NCBI GenBank assembly: GCA_023442945.1
Contig: JAEZWW010000002.1
Location: forward strand, 1-33,222
Reading direction: 5' to 3'
Source of the DNA: Pseudomonadota bacterium
GTDB taxonomy: Bacteria > Pseudomonadota > Gammaproteobacteria > Burkholderiales > Burkholderiaceae_C
Length of the DNA: 33,222 bases
The translations under genes and the position numbers were made by a program. Below are positions 16,177 through 23,976 of this stretch, one piece after another (position 1 is the first letter of the stretch; each line of letters starts with the position of its first letter). The notes under the pieces are model-generated. The model saw only the letters and a program-made list of their open reading frames with translations. It was not told the origin of the DNA and searched no databases.

Positions 16177-16839
16177 ATGAAATTGATAGCTGCTCGCGCA
16201 GATCTGGCCAGGGCCAGCGTCGTATTTTCCTCATTGACGGCGGCGCTGTTGCTGGGCGCCTGCTCGGTCCCGCTGCCCGACAAGCCGGTGCGCCCCGACC
16301 CGTACGACCTGGGCCCCCCGCTGGCGCTGGCCGGCAGCACCACGGCGACCGGCCCGGCGCTGGCGCTGGACAGCGTGCAGTCCAACGCTGCCATCGACGG
16401 CACGGCCGTGGTCTACCGCCTGATGTACAGCGGCGACGGCCAGCAGCCGCGCCCCTACGCCAAGGCGCGCTGGAGCATGTCGCCGCCGCAGCTGGTGTCG
16501 CAGCGCCTGCGCGAGGCTTTCGCCGCCCAGCGCCCGGTGGTCGAAGTCGGCGCGGGCCTGGCGCCGGTCGAACTGCGCATTCAGCTCGACGAATTCGCCC
16601 AGGTCTTCAGCGCCCCTGGCGCCAGCGAAGGCGTGGTGCGCATGCGCTTGACCCTGATCGCCACCGGCGCGCAGGCCACGCGCCTGCTGGGCCAGCACAC
16701 CGTGGTGGTGCGCAAGCCCGCGCCCACGGCCGACGCGGCCGGCGGCGTCAGCGCCCTGCGCGCCGCCACCGACGACGCGGTGCAGCAAGCCGTCGCCTGG
16801 GTGCAAAGCGTGCCGCTGCCCGCCCCCGTTGGGCGCTGA
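16177..16839 (+). CDS. ABC-type transport auxiliary lipoprotein (PqiC-like)
   Basis: This 220-aa lipoprotein completes the MCE operon, starting 9 bp after the previous stop. The signal peptide ends in the lipobox LLGAC (Cys29), and the mature part resembles the ABC-type transport auxiliary lipoprotein / PqiC family (VYRLMYSGDGQQPRPYAKARW, LVSQRLREAF, LRIQLDEFAQVFSAPG). Such proteins sit on the inner face of the outer membrane and dock the MCE tube. Its first 17 or so codons are made of a dispersed repeat (16183-16230), giving an odd n-region with Asp and several Arg residues. Confidence 0.88.
   Translation: MKLIAARADLARASVVFSSLTAALLLGACSVPLPDKPVRPDPYDLGPPLALAGSTTATGPALALDSVQSNAAIDGTAVVYRLMYSGDGQQPRPYAKARWSMSPPQLVSQRLREAFAAQRPVVEVGAGLAPVELRIQLDEFAQVFSAPGASEGVVRMRLTLIATGAQATRLLGQHTVVVRKPAPTADAAGGVSALRAATDDAVQQAVAWVQSVPLPAPVGR
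16183..16230 (+). repeat. ATAGCTG-family dispersed repeat, copy 3, inside lipoprotein start
   Basis: TTGATAGCTGCTCGCGCAGAT is followed by CCAGGGCCAGCGTCGTATTTT. It is read in frame as codons 3 to 18 of the auxiliary lipoprotein (LIAARADLARASVVFS). Confidence 0.8.
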
Positions 16840-17148
16840 ACGGGCGCCCCCACACGGTCGTCCGCCGCGTGCAGCGGTAGGGGGGGCGGCACGCGCCTTT
16901 GGCAGCAGGGATCGCTGCGGCCGATGGGCGTTCGGCGCTCGTCGCGCCGCTTCCGCTGCAGGCGCCAGACCGGCCAGACTGGCTTGGCCGTCCGCCGATG
17001 CGGGCCGCCGCACGAGGCTTTGACGGAGCAGTCGGTGTGTGGCCGTCCGCCACGACGCGGCCATCGGCTGCGGCCTGAAGGCCACAATTTGCTATTCATC
17101 AGGTAGCTGCTTGCGCAATAACAGCCTGGGCCGCGGCCGTATCGGCCT
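16840..17148. other. Intergenic region between convergent genes
   Basis: This 309-bp GC-rich stretch shows no supported gene. It contains three copies of the short motif GTCCGCC and, at its right end, copy 4 of the dispersed repeat. No clear T-tract terminator was seen. Confidence 0.5.
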
Positions 17149-17150
17149 CT
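17089..17150 (+). repeat. ATAGCTG-family dispersed repeat, copy 4
   Basis: AGGTAGCTGCTTGCGCAATAA is followed by GCCTGGGCCGCGGCC, a diverged second half. It lies directly beside the stop codon of the small membrane-protein gene on the minus strand, between convergent genes. Confidence 0.65.
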
Positions 17151-17553
17151 AAATCCTTCGCTGCCGCCACCCCGCGAGGGTGGCGACCACCAGCGCGCCC
17201 AGCGCCACCCAGTCCGCGGTCACCACGCGCGCCAGTTGCGCGTTGACCGGCGTGCCGCCCGCCAGCGCCAGAAAGCTCACCACGCTGACCCAGCCCGCGA
17301 CCAGCGCCAGCCCGCGCAGCGCCGGGCGAAAGGCCGCGGCCACGCACAGCGCGCCCAGCAGGCCGAACAGCACGGCGCGGTGGCGCAACAGCAGCGCCAG
17401 GTTCGGCTCGCTCGCGTCAAGGCCATACAGCTGCGCCAGGCGCTCGCCGCCCAGCACGCCGACCAGCGGCAGCAGGTGGATCACGCCCACCACCAGCCAC
17501 GCCAAGGCGGCCAGGGCGCGCCATGCGGGCGAGGGCGATCGGGTCGTGAACAT
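17149..17553 (-). CDS. Small four-helix membrane protein
   Basis: This 134-aa protein has about four membrane helices (near residues 12-34, 57-77, 80-100 and 110-128) and a conserved-looking middle, LAQLYGLDASEPNLALLLRH. Similar Burkholderiales proteins are, as I recall, often labelled phosphopantetheine adenylyltransferase in databases; this sequence has no nucleotidyltransferase HxGH motif, so that label would be wrong here. Function unknown. It is flanked by dispersed-repeat copies on both sides, with copy 5 lying between it and the MaoC gene upstream. Confidence 0.8.
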   Translation of the reverse strand: MFTTRSPSPAWRALAALAWLVVGVIHLLPLVGVLGGERLAQLYGLDASEPNLALLLRHRAVLFGLLGALCVAAAFRPALRGLALVAGWVSVVSFLALAGGTPVNAQLARVVTADWVALGALVVATLAGWRQRRI

Positions 17554-17567
17554 GGTTGCATATTCCT

Positions 17568-17617
17568 AAAACGATAGCTGGTTGCGCAGGTGGTTCTAGG
17601 GCAATCGGCCAAAAAAG
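17568..17617 (+). repeat. ATAGCTG-family dispersed repeat, copy 5
   Basis: ACGATAGCTGGTTGCGCAGGT is followed by TTCTAGGGCAATCGGCCAAAA. It fills the gap between the MaoC-domain gene and the small membrane-protein gene, both on the minus strand. Confidence 0.75.
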
Positions 17618-17619
17618 CC

Positions 17620-18111
17620 TTAAACCGAGGGCGCGGCCGCCGCAGCGCCCGGTGTACGGCGCCGGAACATGCCGTAGCCGTCCATCATCAGCACCTGCTC
17701 GCCGTCCTGGTTGAAGGCCTCCCACAGCGTGCGCACCAAGCCCACGTCGGGCCGCGAATTCATCGGCCGCGACTCGATCACCGTCTGGCGCAGCGTGATC
17801 GTGTCACCGGGATAGACCGGCTTGAGCCACTTCAGCTTCTCCATCCCCGGCGACCCCAGACTCGACGACTGCAGCAGGAAATTGCGCGTCATCAAGCCCA
17901 TCACCATCGCGCAGGTGTGCCAACCCGACGCCGCCAGCCGCCCAAACATCGACTGCGCGGCGGCTTCGTCACTCAGGTGAAACGGCTGCGGGTCGTACTT
18001 GCTGGCGAAATCGATCACCTCGTCCCGGTCCACGCCGAAGCTGCCCAACTCGATCACGGTGCCCACGGGCAGGTCTTCCCAGCAGTACTTGATGGCGGTG
18101 GTGTCGGTCAC
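17620..18111 (-). CDS. MaoC-domain (R)-hydratase family protein
   Basis: This 163-aa hot-dog-fold protein has the hydratase 2 motif YDPQPFHLSDEAA with the catalytic Asp/His pair at D40 and H45, then GRLAASGWHTCAMVM and LKWLKPVYPGDTI. MaoC proteins hydrate enoyl-CoA to (R)-3-hydroxyacyl-CoA; the substrate here is unknown. Translation starts at a GTG (read from 18111) with GGAG five bases upstream. The SDR gene lies just upstream in the same direction, which would suit a hydratase/3-hydroxyacyl-CoA dehydrogenase pair, but the 106-bp gap leaves cotranscription uncertain. Confidence 0.9.
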   Translation of the reverse strand: MTDTTAIKYCWEDLPVGTVIELGSFGVDRDEVIDFASKYDPQPFHLSDEAAAQSMFGRLAASGWHTCAMVMGLMTRNFLLQSSSLGSPGMEKLKWLKPVYPGDTITLRQTVIESRPMNSRPDVGLVRTLWEAFNQDGEQVLMMDGYGMFRRRTPGAAAAAPSV

Positions 18112-18217
18112 GGTGGCTCCAGGCGGCGAATCGGTTTCGTTGGAGCATAGTCAAGTTGGCATGGGCAGAAATGGGCGCCTGTCCCGCAGGTGGCACGCCA
18201 GCGGCCATTCGTTCGCG

Positions 18218-18967
18218 TCAGCGCGCCCCCGACACCTCCACCAGCGACATGGTCGTGTAGCTGGCCGCGTCCGACAGCAGCCACAGGATGGTTTGCGCGA
18301 CTTCTTCGGCGGTGCCGCCGCGCTGCATGGGGACTTGGTGCTTCAGGGCTTCGACGCGGTCGGGGCGCCCGCCCGAGGCGTGGATCTCGGTGTCGATCAG
18401 GCCGGGGCGCACCGCGTTGACACGGATGCCGTCGCCGGCCACTTCCTTGGCCAGGCCGATGGTGAAGGCGTCGATGGCGCTTTTGGCGGCGGCGTAGTCG
18501 ACGTATTCGTTGGGGGAGCCCAGGCGGGCCGCCGCGCTGCTCAGGTTGACGATGGCGCCACCGCTGCCGCCGTGCTTCGTCGACATGCGGCGCACCGCCT
18601 CGCGCGCGCACAAAAAGGAGCCGATGACGTTGATGTCGAACATGCGGCGCCAGCGCGCCACGCTCATGTCTTCCACGCGCTGGGCGCGGTCGACCACGCC
18701 GGCGTTGTTGACCAGGCCCGTCAGGCGGCCGAGCTTGGCGTCGACGTGCTCATACATCTTCAGCACCTGGGCTTCGTCGGCAACGTCGGCCTGCACCGCC
18801 ATGGCGCGCCCGCCGTCGGCGCGGATGGCGCGCACCACTTCGTCGGCGGCCAGGGAATTGGCGGTGTAGTTCACCGCCACGGCCCAGCCGGCGCCCGCGG
18901 CCAGGCGCGCGGTGGCGGCGCCGATGCCGCGGCTGCCGCCGGTGACCAGAAGGACTTTGTCGCTCAT
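18218..18967 (-). CDS. Short-chain dehydrogenase/reductase, SDR family
   Basis: This 249-aa NAD(P)-dependent oxidoreductase has the cofactor motif TGGSRGIG (residues 9-16), the structural NNAG (87-90), a catalytic Ser at 143/144 and Y158-A-A-A-K162. The C-terminal DAASYTTMSLVEVSG is the usual classical-SDR end. It resembles FabG-like and glucose-1-dehydrogenase-like SDRs; substrate not assignable. It is divergent from the DsbA-fold gene, with 73 bp between starts, and lies upstream of the MaoC-domain gene. Confidence 0.92.
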   Translation of the reverse strand: MSDKVLLVTGGSRGIGAATARLAAGAGWAVAVNYTANSLAADEVVRAIRADGGRAMAVQADVADEAQVLKMYEHVDAKLGRLTGLVNNAGVVDRAQRVEDMSVARWRRMFDINVIGSFLCAREAVRRMSTKHGGSGGAIVNLSSAAARLGSPNEYVDYAAAKSAIDAFTIGLAKEVAGDGIRVNAVRPGLIDTEIHASGGRPDRVEALKHQVPMQRGGTAEEVAQTILWLLSDAASYTTMSLVEVSGAR

Positions 18968-19040
18968 AACCTGTCTCCTGCAAGAATGGGGGGAACGGGG
19001 TAAAAAAGTCTCAACGCATTATCAGGATCAGGAAACCGCC

Positions 19041-19640
19041 ATGAACCGAGCGATCGATTACTACTTCGCCGCGCAAAGCCCCTGGGCCTACCTGGGGCAT
19101 GACCGCTTGTTGGCGCTGCTGGCGGCCCACCGGCGCGAGGTGCGCGTTTTGCCGGTGGACTTCGCCCGCGTGTTTGCCTCATCGGGCGGGTTGCCGCTGC
19201 CCAAACGCGCGCCGCAGCGCCAGGCCTACCGCCTGGTGGAGCTGCGCCGCTTTGCCGAGCACCTGGGCATGGCACTCAACCCCGAGCCCCAATACTTCCC
19301 GGTGGACGGCAAGCCGTCGTCGCTGCTGATCACACTGGTGGCGCACGCCGATGGCATGGACGCGGCCATGCGCCTGTCGGGCGCGGTGTTTGCCGCCTGC
19401 TGGCGCGAGGAGCGCGACATTGCCAGCGACGGCACGCTGGCCGAACTGCTGGACGAAACCGACCTGCCCACCGAGCGGCTGGCGCAGTCGCGCAGCGCCG
19501 AGACGCAGGCGCGCTACGACGCGCACACGCAGGCCGCGATCGACGCCGGCGTGTTTGGCGCGCCGACCTACGTGGTCGAAGGCGAGATGTTCTGGGGCCA
19601 GGACCGGCTCGACTTTCTGCAACGCAGGCTAAGTGCCTGA
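19041..19640 (+). CDS. 2-hydroxychromene-2-carboxylate isomerase family (DsbA fold)
   Basis: This 199-aa protein has the kappa-class GST/DsbA fold: IDYYFAAQSPWAYLG at the N-terminus, with Ser13 at the place where this family activates glutathione, and the C-terminal GVFGAPTYVVEGEMFWGQDRLDFL. HCCA isomerase acts in naphthalene breakdown, but no naphthalene genes are near, so this is probably a relative with another substrate. The ATG at 19041 begins the fold; a weak GGA lies about eight bases upstream. Copy 6 of the dispersed repeat follows the gene. Confidence 0.9.
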   Translation: MNRAIDYYFAAQSPWAYLGHDRLLALLAAHRREVRVLPVDFARVFASSGGLPLPKRAPQRQAYRLVELRRFAEHLGMALNPEPQYFPVDGKPSSLLITLVAHADGMDAAMRLSGAVFAACWREERDIASDGTLAELLDETDLPTERLAQSRSAETQARYDAHTQAAIDAGVFGAPTYVVEGEMFWGQDRLDFLQRRLSA

Positions 19641-19642
19641 TT

Positions 19643-19684
19643 GGTGCTTAGCCCTACAACCATCTGCGCAAGCAGCTATTGAAT
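19643..19684 (-). repeat. ATAGCTG-family dispersed repeat, copy 6
   Basis: On the minus strand, AATAGCTGCTTGCGCAGATG is followed by TTGTAGGGCTAAGCACC, close to consensus. It fills the gap between the isomerase-like gene and the dienelactone hydrolase gene. The hydrolase's AAGGAG site begins next to its end. Confidence 0.85.
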
Positions 19685-19699
19685 AAGGAGCAAATTATC

Positions 19700-20389
19700 G
19701 TGGGACAGTTGGTTGACTTGACCTCGGCCGATGGCCAGAAAATCCCCGCTTACGTGGCGCGCCCCGAAGGCCAGCCGCGCGGCGGTATCGTGGTGCTGCA
19801 GGAAATCTTTGGCGTGAACGCGCACATCCGCAACGTTGCCGACGGCTACGCCAAGGCGGGCTACGTGGCCGTCGCGCCGGCGCTCTTCCAGCGCCTGAAG
19901 CCGGGCGTGGAGCTGGGCTACACCGACGCCGACATGAAAGCCGGCTTTGAGCTGAAGACCGCGGCCGAAGCGCTGCCTGCGCCCGGCCTGCTGCCCGATA
20001 TCCAGGCCGCCATCGACTACGCCGCCCAAGAAAGCGGCGGCAAAGTCGGCATCGTCGGCTACTGCTGGGGCGGCCTGCTCAGCTGGCGCGCGGCGGCGCT
20101 GGCCAAGGGGTTGTCGGCGGCCGTCACCTACTACGGCGGCGGCATGACCACGCCGGAAGAGTCGGCGCGCCAGCCGCAGGTGCCGGTGATGGCGCACTTC
20201 GGCGACAAGGACCACTGGATTACGGTCGATTCGGTCCAGGCCTTTGAAAAAGCCCACCCCGACGTCGAGGTGCACCTGTACGAAGCCGACCACGGCTTCA
20301 ACTGCGACCAGCGCGGCAGCTACAACGCCCACGCCGCCGCCACGGCGCTCGAGCGCAGCCTGTTCCACTTTGGCAAGTACGTGGGCTGA
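19700..20389 (+). CDS. Dienelactone hydrolase family protein
   Basis: This 229-aa alpha/beta hydrolase has the complete dienelactone hydrolase active site: C122 in GYCWGG (Cys nucleophile), D171 in GDKD, H198 in ADHGF, and the Glu of QEIFGVN (E35), which tunes the Cys. The usual role is opening dienelactone to maleylacetate in chlorocatechol breakdown, but no such pathway genes are near, so another ester may be the substrate. The start is GTG at 19700, nine bases after AAGGAG; an upstream in-frame TTG lies within the repeat and has no site. A bidirectional terminator follows. Confidence 0.92.
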   Translation: MGQLVDLTSADGQKIPAYVARPEGQPRGGIVVLQEIFGVNAHIRNVADGYAKAGYVAVAPALFQRLKPGVELGYTDADMKAGFELKTAAEALPAPGLLPDIQAAIDYAAQESGGKVGIVGYCWGGLLSWRAAALAKGLSAAVTYYGGGMTTPEESARQPQVPVMAHFGDKDHWITVDSVQAFEKAHPDVEVHLYEADHGFNCDQRGSYNAHAAATALERSLFHFGKYVG

Positions 20390-20407
20390 GGCGGGCGCGT
20401 TCAGCCA

Positions 20408-20437
20408 CAAAAAAACGGGGCTTCAAGCCCCGTTTTT
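20408..20437. terminator. Bidirectional Rho-independent terminator
   Basis: ACGGGGC (20415-20421) and GCCCCGT (20427-20433) form a stem, flanked by an A-run on the left and five T on the right. It serves the convergent dienelactone hydrolase and IPTL-CTERM-like genes. Confidence 0.9.
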
Positions 20438-20458
20438 CATGCGCATCGGCCCGCGTGG

Positions 20459-21631
20459 TTAGCCGCCGCGCGCCCGCATGACGCGGCCCGCCACCAGCGC
20501 CACGCCCAGCGCCAGCAGCACCAGCGCCCAATGCCCAAGGGCAGGCACGGCCGGGACGACGGCCGCCACGCAGGTGACGACGACATTGGTCACGTTGGCG
20601 TTGGCGACGGCGCCGCTGCCATTGGCGGTGACGGTGCAGGTGTAGCCCGCCGGCTGGCCGGTCACCGTCACGTTGTAGCGGGCGCCTGTGGCCAACGCGG
20701 CCGGGAAGGTGAAGGCGCCGCCGGGCGCGCTGAGCGTGTCGCCGTTGCTGTTGGCCAGCCCGACGTTGCCGGCACCGGCCGGCAGGCCATTGACCTGGCC
20801 GCCCACGGTGTAGCCGGCGCCCAGTTGCCAGCGCGCGTACAGCGTCACGTCCTGCGTGACCGGGGTGCTGAAGTTGTAAGGCGTGGTCAGCCCCGGGTCG
20901 GTGAACCAGCCGTCAAACACGTAGCCAGCGCGCGTGGGCGGCGCGGGCTGCGTGGCCTGCGCGTCGTACTCGACATTCGTCTGGGGCGCCACCGCGCTGC
21001 CGCCGTTGGGCACGAAGCTGACGGTGAACAGGCAGGGCATGGCGTCGTCCACCAGGCGCACGTTGGTGACCACGGGCGACGTGTTGGCGGAGATCTGCTG
21101 GCGCATCAGCATTTGCAGGGACGTGCTGCGTGCGCACAGGGTGGCGGAAAGAGGTCGTGGGCCTTGATTTGCCGCCAGGTTGAGCACCTTGACCTCGGGG
21201 CCGAATTCCAGCCGCAGCGTCGTCGGGCCATCGATGTCGTCGGTCCATGTCTGGACCGACACCGTGTAGGTCTGCCCCACCGTCAGGCCGGACACCGTGC
21301 GGGTCATGGTGCCGCCGTTTTCGTTGAGCCAGATCGCTTGGGTGGCGGGCGCCGGCATGGTGCCTTGGCCGGGTCCGGGTGGGACTTGCTTGGCCAGGTA
21401 GCCGCCGCCGCTGAGCGTCCAATTGGGGCAACTTGCATTCGCCAGCGGGTACAGCGTGACCGGAATCGGCGCGCCTGAGGCGATCGCTGTCGTGTAGGTT
21501 GGGCCCAGCGGCGAGCTGCCGGTGCAAGCGCCCATGTCGTCAAAAAAAGCTTGCGCCTGAGCGGCGGTGCTCATCAAGCCCCACAGCGCAATCAGGCCGC
21601 AGGCGCCTCGCAACCAAGTTCTGGCGGTCAT
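20459..21631 (-). CDS. Secreted IPTL-CTERM-like protein with InlB/Flg_new repeat
   Basis: This 390-aa exported protein starts with a signal peptide (1-26, ending STAAQAQA). A beta-rich region (30-200) contains VSGLTVGQTYTVSVQTWTDD. One Listeria-Bacteroides (InlB B-type) repeat follows (about 202-269, YDAQATQPAPPTRAGYVFDG, then WFTDPGLTTPYNF and LYARW), then a Cys-containing beta domain (270-355). The C-terminus has VPALGHWAL (362-370), a membrane helix and the basic tail RVMRARGG. This is the layout of IPTL-CTERM sorting signals, normally IPTLSEW; here the motif is diverged. Such proteins are thought to be processed by an exosortase/archaeosortase-like system, and none is encoded here. Likely surface-exposed. 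Confidence 0.82.
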   Translation of the reverse strand: MTARTWLRGACGLIALWGLMSTAAQAQAFFDDMGACTGSSPLGPTYTTAIASGAPIPVTLYPLANASCPNWTLSGGGYLAKQVPPGPGQGTMPAPATQAIWLNENGGTMTRTVSGLTVGQTYTVSVQTWTDDIDGPTTLRLEFGPEVKVLNLAANQGPRPLSATLCARSTSLQMLMRQQISANTSPVVTNVRLVDDAMPCLFTVSFVPNGGSAVAPQTNVEYDAQATQPAPPTRAGYVFDGWFTDPGLTTPYNFSTPVTQDVTLYARWQLGAGYTVGGQVNGLPAGAGNVGLANSNGDTLSAPGGAFTFPAALATGARYNVTVTGQPAGYTCTVTANGSGAVANANVTNVVVTCVAAVVPAVPALGHWALVLLALGVALVAGRVMRARGG

Positions 21632-21727
21632 GGCTTCCTCTGCTAGTTAGAGGCGGGAGTATGACGGCAACGTGGCGACCGCGAAAGCCCGCCGACGCGG
21701 GGGCGAGCCGCGGCGCTTGCCCAGCGA

Positions 21728-22693
21728 CTACCCGATGGCAGCCTTGCGCTTGCCGCTGCGCGGCGCCGGTGGCCCCGGCAGGTTGGGTGTCTGCGTGGTT
21801 TCGTCGTCGCGCCCGCGCAGCTTGGTTTCGAGGTACTCCAGCAGGGCGCGCAGCGCGGCGCTGTTGTGGCGGCGCTGTGCGTAGGCGGCGTAGACCCAGA
21901 TGCCTTGGACCGAGTACTTTTGCAGCGCGGGCTCCAGCGCGCCGCTGTCGATGTGGGGGCGCAGCGCCAGGCGCGGCATCCAGACCACGCCCAGGCCCAT
22001 GGCCGCCAGCGAGGGCAGGGGCGCCGGGTCGGTGGCGCAGAAGATCGGTTGCAGCGGGATGTCCTTGGGCTTGCCATCGACGTGGAAGTACCAGCGCGGC
22101 GCCTCGCCCGCCAGCGCGTAAGCCAGCTGGCGGTGGTCGAGCAGGTCGTCCGGGTGCTGGGGCAGCCCGTGTTCGGCCCAGTAGCCTGGCGACGCCGCCA
22201 CCGCGTACTCGATCGGCACCAGGCGGCGCACGATCAGGTTGGCGTCTTCGATCGGCCCGACGCGCAGCGCCAGGTCCACGCCTTCTTCTGCCAGCGTGAC
22301 GACGTGGTTGGTGACGTGCATGTTGACGGTGACGGAGGGGTGGTCCTGCATGAAATGCCCGATCAGCACGGGCAGCTGCGAATGCATCAGCCCGTGCGGC
22401 GCGGTGATGGACAGGCGGCCGCTGGGCTTGGTGGCACGCTCGTGCAGCTCGCCTTCGGTCAGGTCGATCAGCTCCAGCAGGGCGGCGCTGCGTTCGTACA
22501 GCAGCTCGCCCGCGTCGGTCAGTGACACCTTGCGCGTGGTGCGGTGGAACAGGCGCACGCCAAAGCGCACTTCCAGCTGCGCCACGTACTTGCTGACGTT
22601 GGCGGGCGACATGTCCAGCGCGCGGGCGGCGGCCGAAAAGCTGCCGCGCCGCGCCACTTCGCGGAAGGTCTGGATCAGATCAAGAGAGTCCAT
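21728..22693 (-). CDS. LysR-family transcriptional regulator
   Basis: This 321-aa regulator has the LysR winged helix at residues 1-60 (FREVARRGSFSAAARALDMS, then YVAQLEVRFGVRLFHRTTRK) and an effector domain from about 90 to 290 (GRLSITAPHGLMHSQLPVLI, EEGVDLALRVGPIEDANLIV). The sequence falls in the CrgA/AaeR-like group, which often controls nearby oxidoreductase or efflux genes, but none is divergent from it here. It lies 36 bp after corA on the same strand. The C-terminal tail is Pro/Lys-rich. Target unknown. Confidence 0.92.
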   Translation of the reverse strand: MDSLDLIQTFREVARRGSFSAAARALDMSPANVSKYVAQLEVRFGVRLFHRTTRKVSLTDAGELLYERSAALLELIDLTEGELHERATKPSGRLSITAPHGLMHSQLPVLIGHFMQDHPSVTVNMHVTNHVVTLAEEGVDLALRVGPIEDANLIVRRLVPIEYAVAASPGYWAEHGLPQHPDDLLDHRQLAYALAGEAPRWYFHVDGKPKDIPLQPIFCATDPAPLPSLAAMGLGVVWMPRLALRPHIDSGALEPALQKYSVQGIWVYAAYAQRRHNSAALRALLEYLETKLRGRDDETTQTPNLPGPPAPRSGKRKAAIG

Positions 22694-22729
22694 GTCGGCC
22701 CCGGGATGCGGTGGGTGAAAGCGCGCGTT

Positions 22730-23905
22730 TCAGTGGTCTTCAGGCGTGATGTAGCGGCGCCGGCGGAACAGCGTCCACACGCCGATGGCCAGGGCCGCCA
22801 GCAGCCCCAGCGCCAGCCACATGCCTTGCTTGCTGTGAATCAGCGGCAGGCTTTCGAAGTTCATGCCGAAGAAGCCGGTGAACAGGTTCAGCGGCAGGAA
22901 GATCGCGGTCACCGCGGTCAGCGTGCGCATGATGTCGTTGGTGCGCTGGCCTTGGGCGGCAAAGTGGATCTGCACCGCCGTTTCCGCCGACTGTTCCAAC
23001 CGGCGCGCGTGGTGCAGCACGCGGTCGATGTGCTCCATCACGTCGCGCGCGCGGGCCACCAGCTGGTCGCGCCGGGCCTGGGCCTGGGCGCTGTCGGTGT
23101 GGTAGCTGGACAGCGGCAGCTCGCGCAGCGTGTCCAGCCATTCCTGCATGGCGTCCTGCTGTTCTTCGCACAGGTCTTCCAGCACGTGCAGGCGCTTGCG
23201 CGCGAACATCAGCTCGCTCCAGGTGCCCGGCGGCGTGGTGGGTTGGAGCAGCTCGCTTTGCGTGTGCTCCAGCGCGGCCGTCAGGCCCTTGCGCAGGTCC
23301 AGGTAGCCGTCGACCATGGTGTTGACCATGCGCAGCACCAAATCGGCCGGGCTTTGCGGCACGCGGCTGCGCGTGCCCAGCGCGTCGACGCTGAGCTTGG
23401 CGTCGTCCAGAAAGCGCTGCACGAAGGTCTTGGCGGTGTAGCAGCCGCCCGGGTGCACGCTGATCAAGAGGCGGTCGAACACGGCAAAGCCGACCGGGTG
23501 CGAGTCGATGCGGGCGAAGGCCGAACCCGTCGGCGGCAGGTCGTCGGCCGACGAGGCGACGGCGGCCGCGGCGCGCGCTTCGGCCGCCACCGCCGCCCGG
23601 GCGCTGGCCGGGTGGGTGGCGCTGACACTGGCTTCCTGCGGCGTGACCAGGCGGCGGAAGATGATCAGGTCGTAGACCGAGGTGGAGTCGTAGCTGGACG
23701 GGTGGGCGTCGCTGGCCAGGTCCCGGACGTGCACGTCCAGCAGCGCCGACCCGCCCAGCCGCTGCGCCGCGGTTTGCAGCGCCAGCGCGTTGGCGACGTA
23801 GTCCGCGCGGTCAAGGTAGATCCAGACGAAGCCGTCGGCCGGCGCCTGTTCGGGCACCGCGTCGACAAAGCGCAGGCTGCCGGCGGTGAACTCGACGATG
23901 TACAC
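22730..23905 (-). CDS. CorA-family magnesium/cobalt (or zinc) transporter
   Basis: This 391-aa protein has a large cytoplasmic alpha/beta domain with long helices, and two C-terminal membrane helices. The first helix ends in GFFGMNFE, holding the GMN selectivity motif; the second is MWLALGLLAALAIGVWTLF, ending in RRRRYITPEDH. This supports a pentameric divalent-cation channel of the CorA/ZntB superfamily; the ion cannot be decided. An Ala-rich insertion at about 95-125 is unusual. Translation appears to start at GTG (read from 23905) without a clear ribosome-binding site. Copy 7 of the dispersed repeat lies just upstream, between it and hemB. Confidence 0.88.
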   Translation of the reverse strand: MYIVEFTAGSLRFVDAVPEQAPADGFVWIYLDRADYVANALALQTAAQRLGGSALLDVHVRDLASDAHPSSYDSTSVYDLIIFRRLVTPQEASVSATHPASARAAVAAEARAAAAVASSADDLPPTGSAFARIDSHPVGFAVFDRLLISVHPGGCYTAKTFVQRFLDDAKLSVDALGTRSRVPQSPADLVLRMVNTMVDGYLDLRKGLTAALEHTQSELLQPTTPPGTWSELMFARKRLHVLEDLCEEQQDAMQEWLDTLRELPLSSYHTDSAQAQARRDQLVARARDVMEHIDRVLHHARRLEQSAETAVQIHFAAQGQRTNDIMRTLTAVTAIFLPLNLFTGFFGMNFESLPLIHSKQGMWLALGLLAALAIGVWTLFRRRRYITPEDH

Positions 23906-23917
23906 GGTGTGCCGATG

Positions 23918-23976
23918 TTTTAGATAAAAATGGCCTCTGGCCCTACAGCCATCTGCGCGGCCAGCTATCGATTAAG
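23918..23976 (-). repeat. ATAGCTG-family dispersed repeat, copy 7, supplies hemB stop
   Basis: On the minus strand, CGATAGCTGGCCGCGCAGATG is followed by TGTAGGGCCAGAGGCC and ATTTTTATCTAAAA, the best 3' half in the window. The TAG in its ATAGCTG core is the stop codon of hemB. Confidence 0.88.

Noticed and set aside
17149..17553. Small membrane protein as phosphopantetheine adenylyltransferase
   Set aside because: The protein is four hydrophobic helices and lacks the HxGH and ISSTxVR motifs of that enzyme.
20408..20437. Hairpin after the dienelactone hydrolase as another dispersed repeat
   Set aside because: It has flanking A and T tracts and none of the repeat boxes; it is a plain bidirectional terminator.
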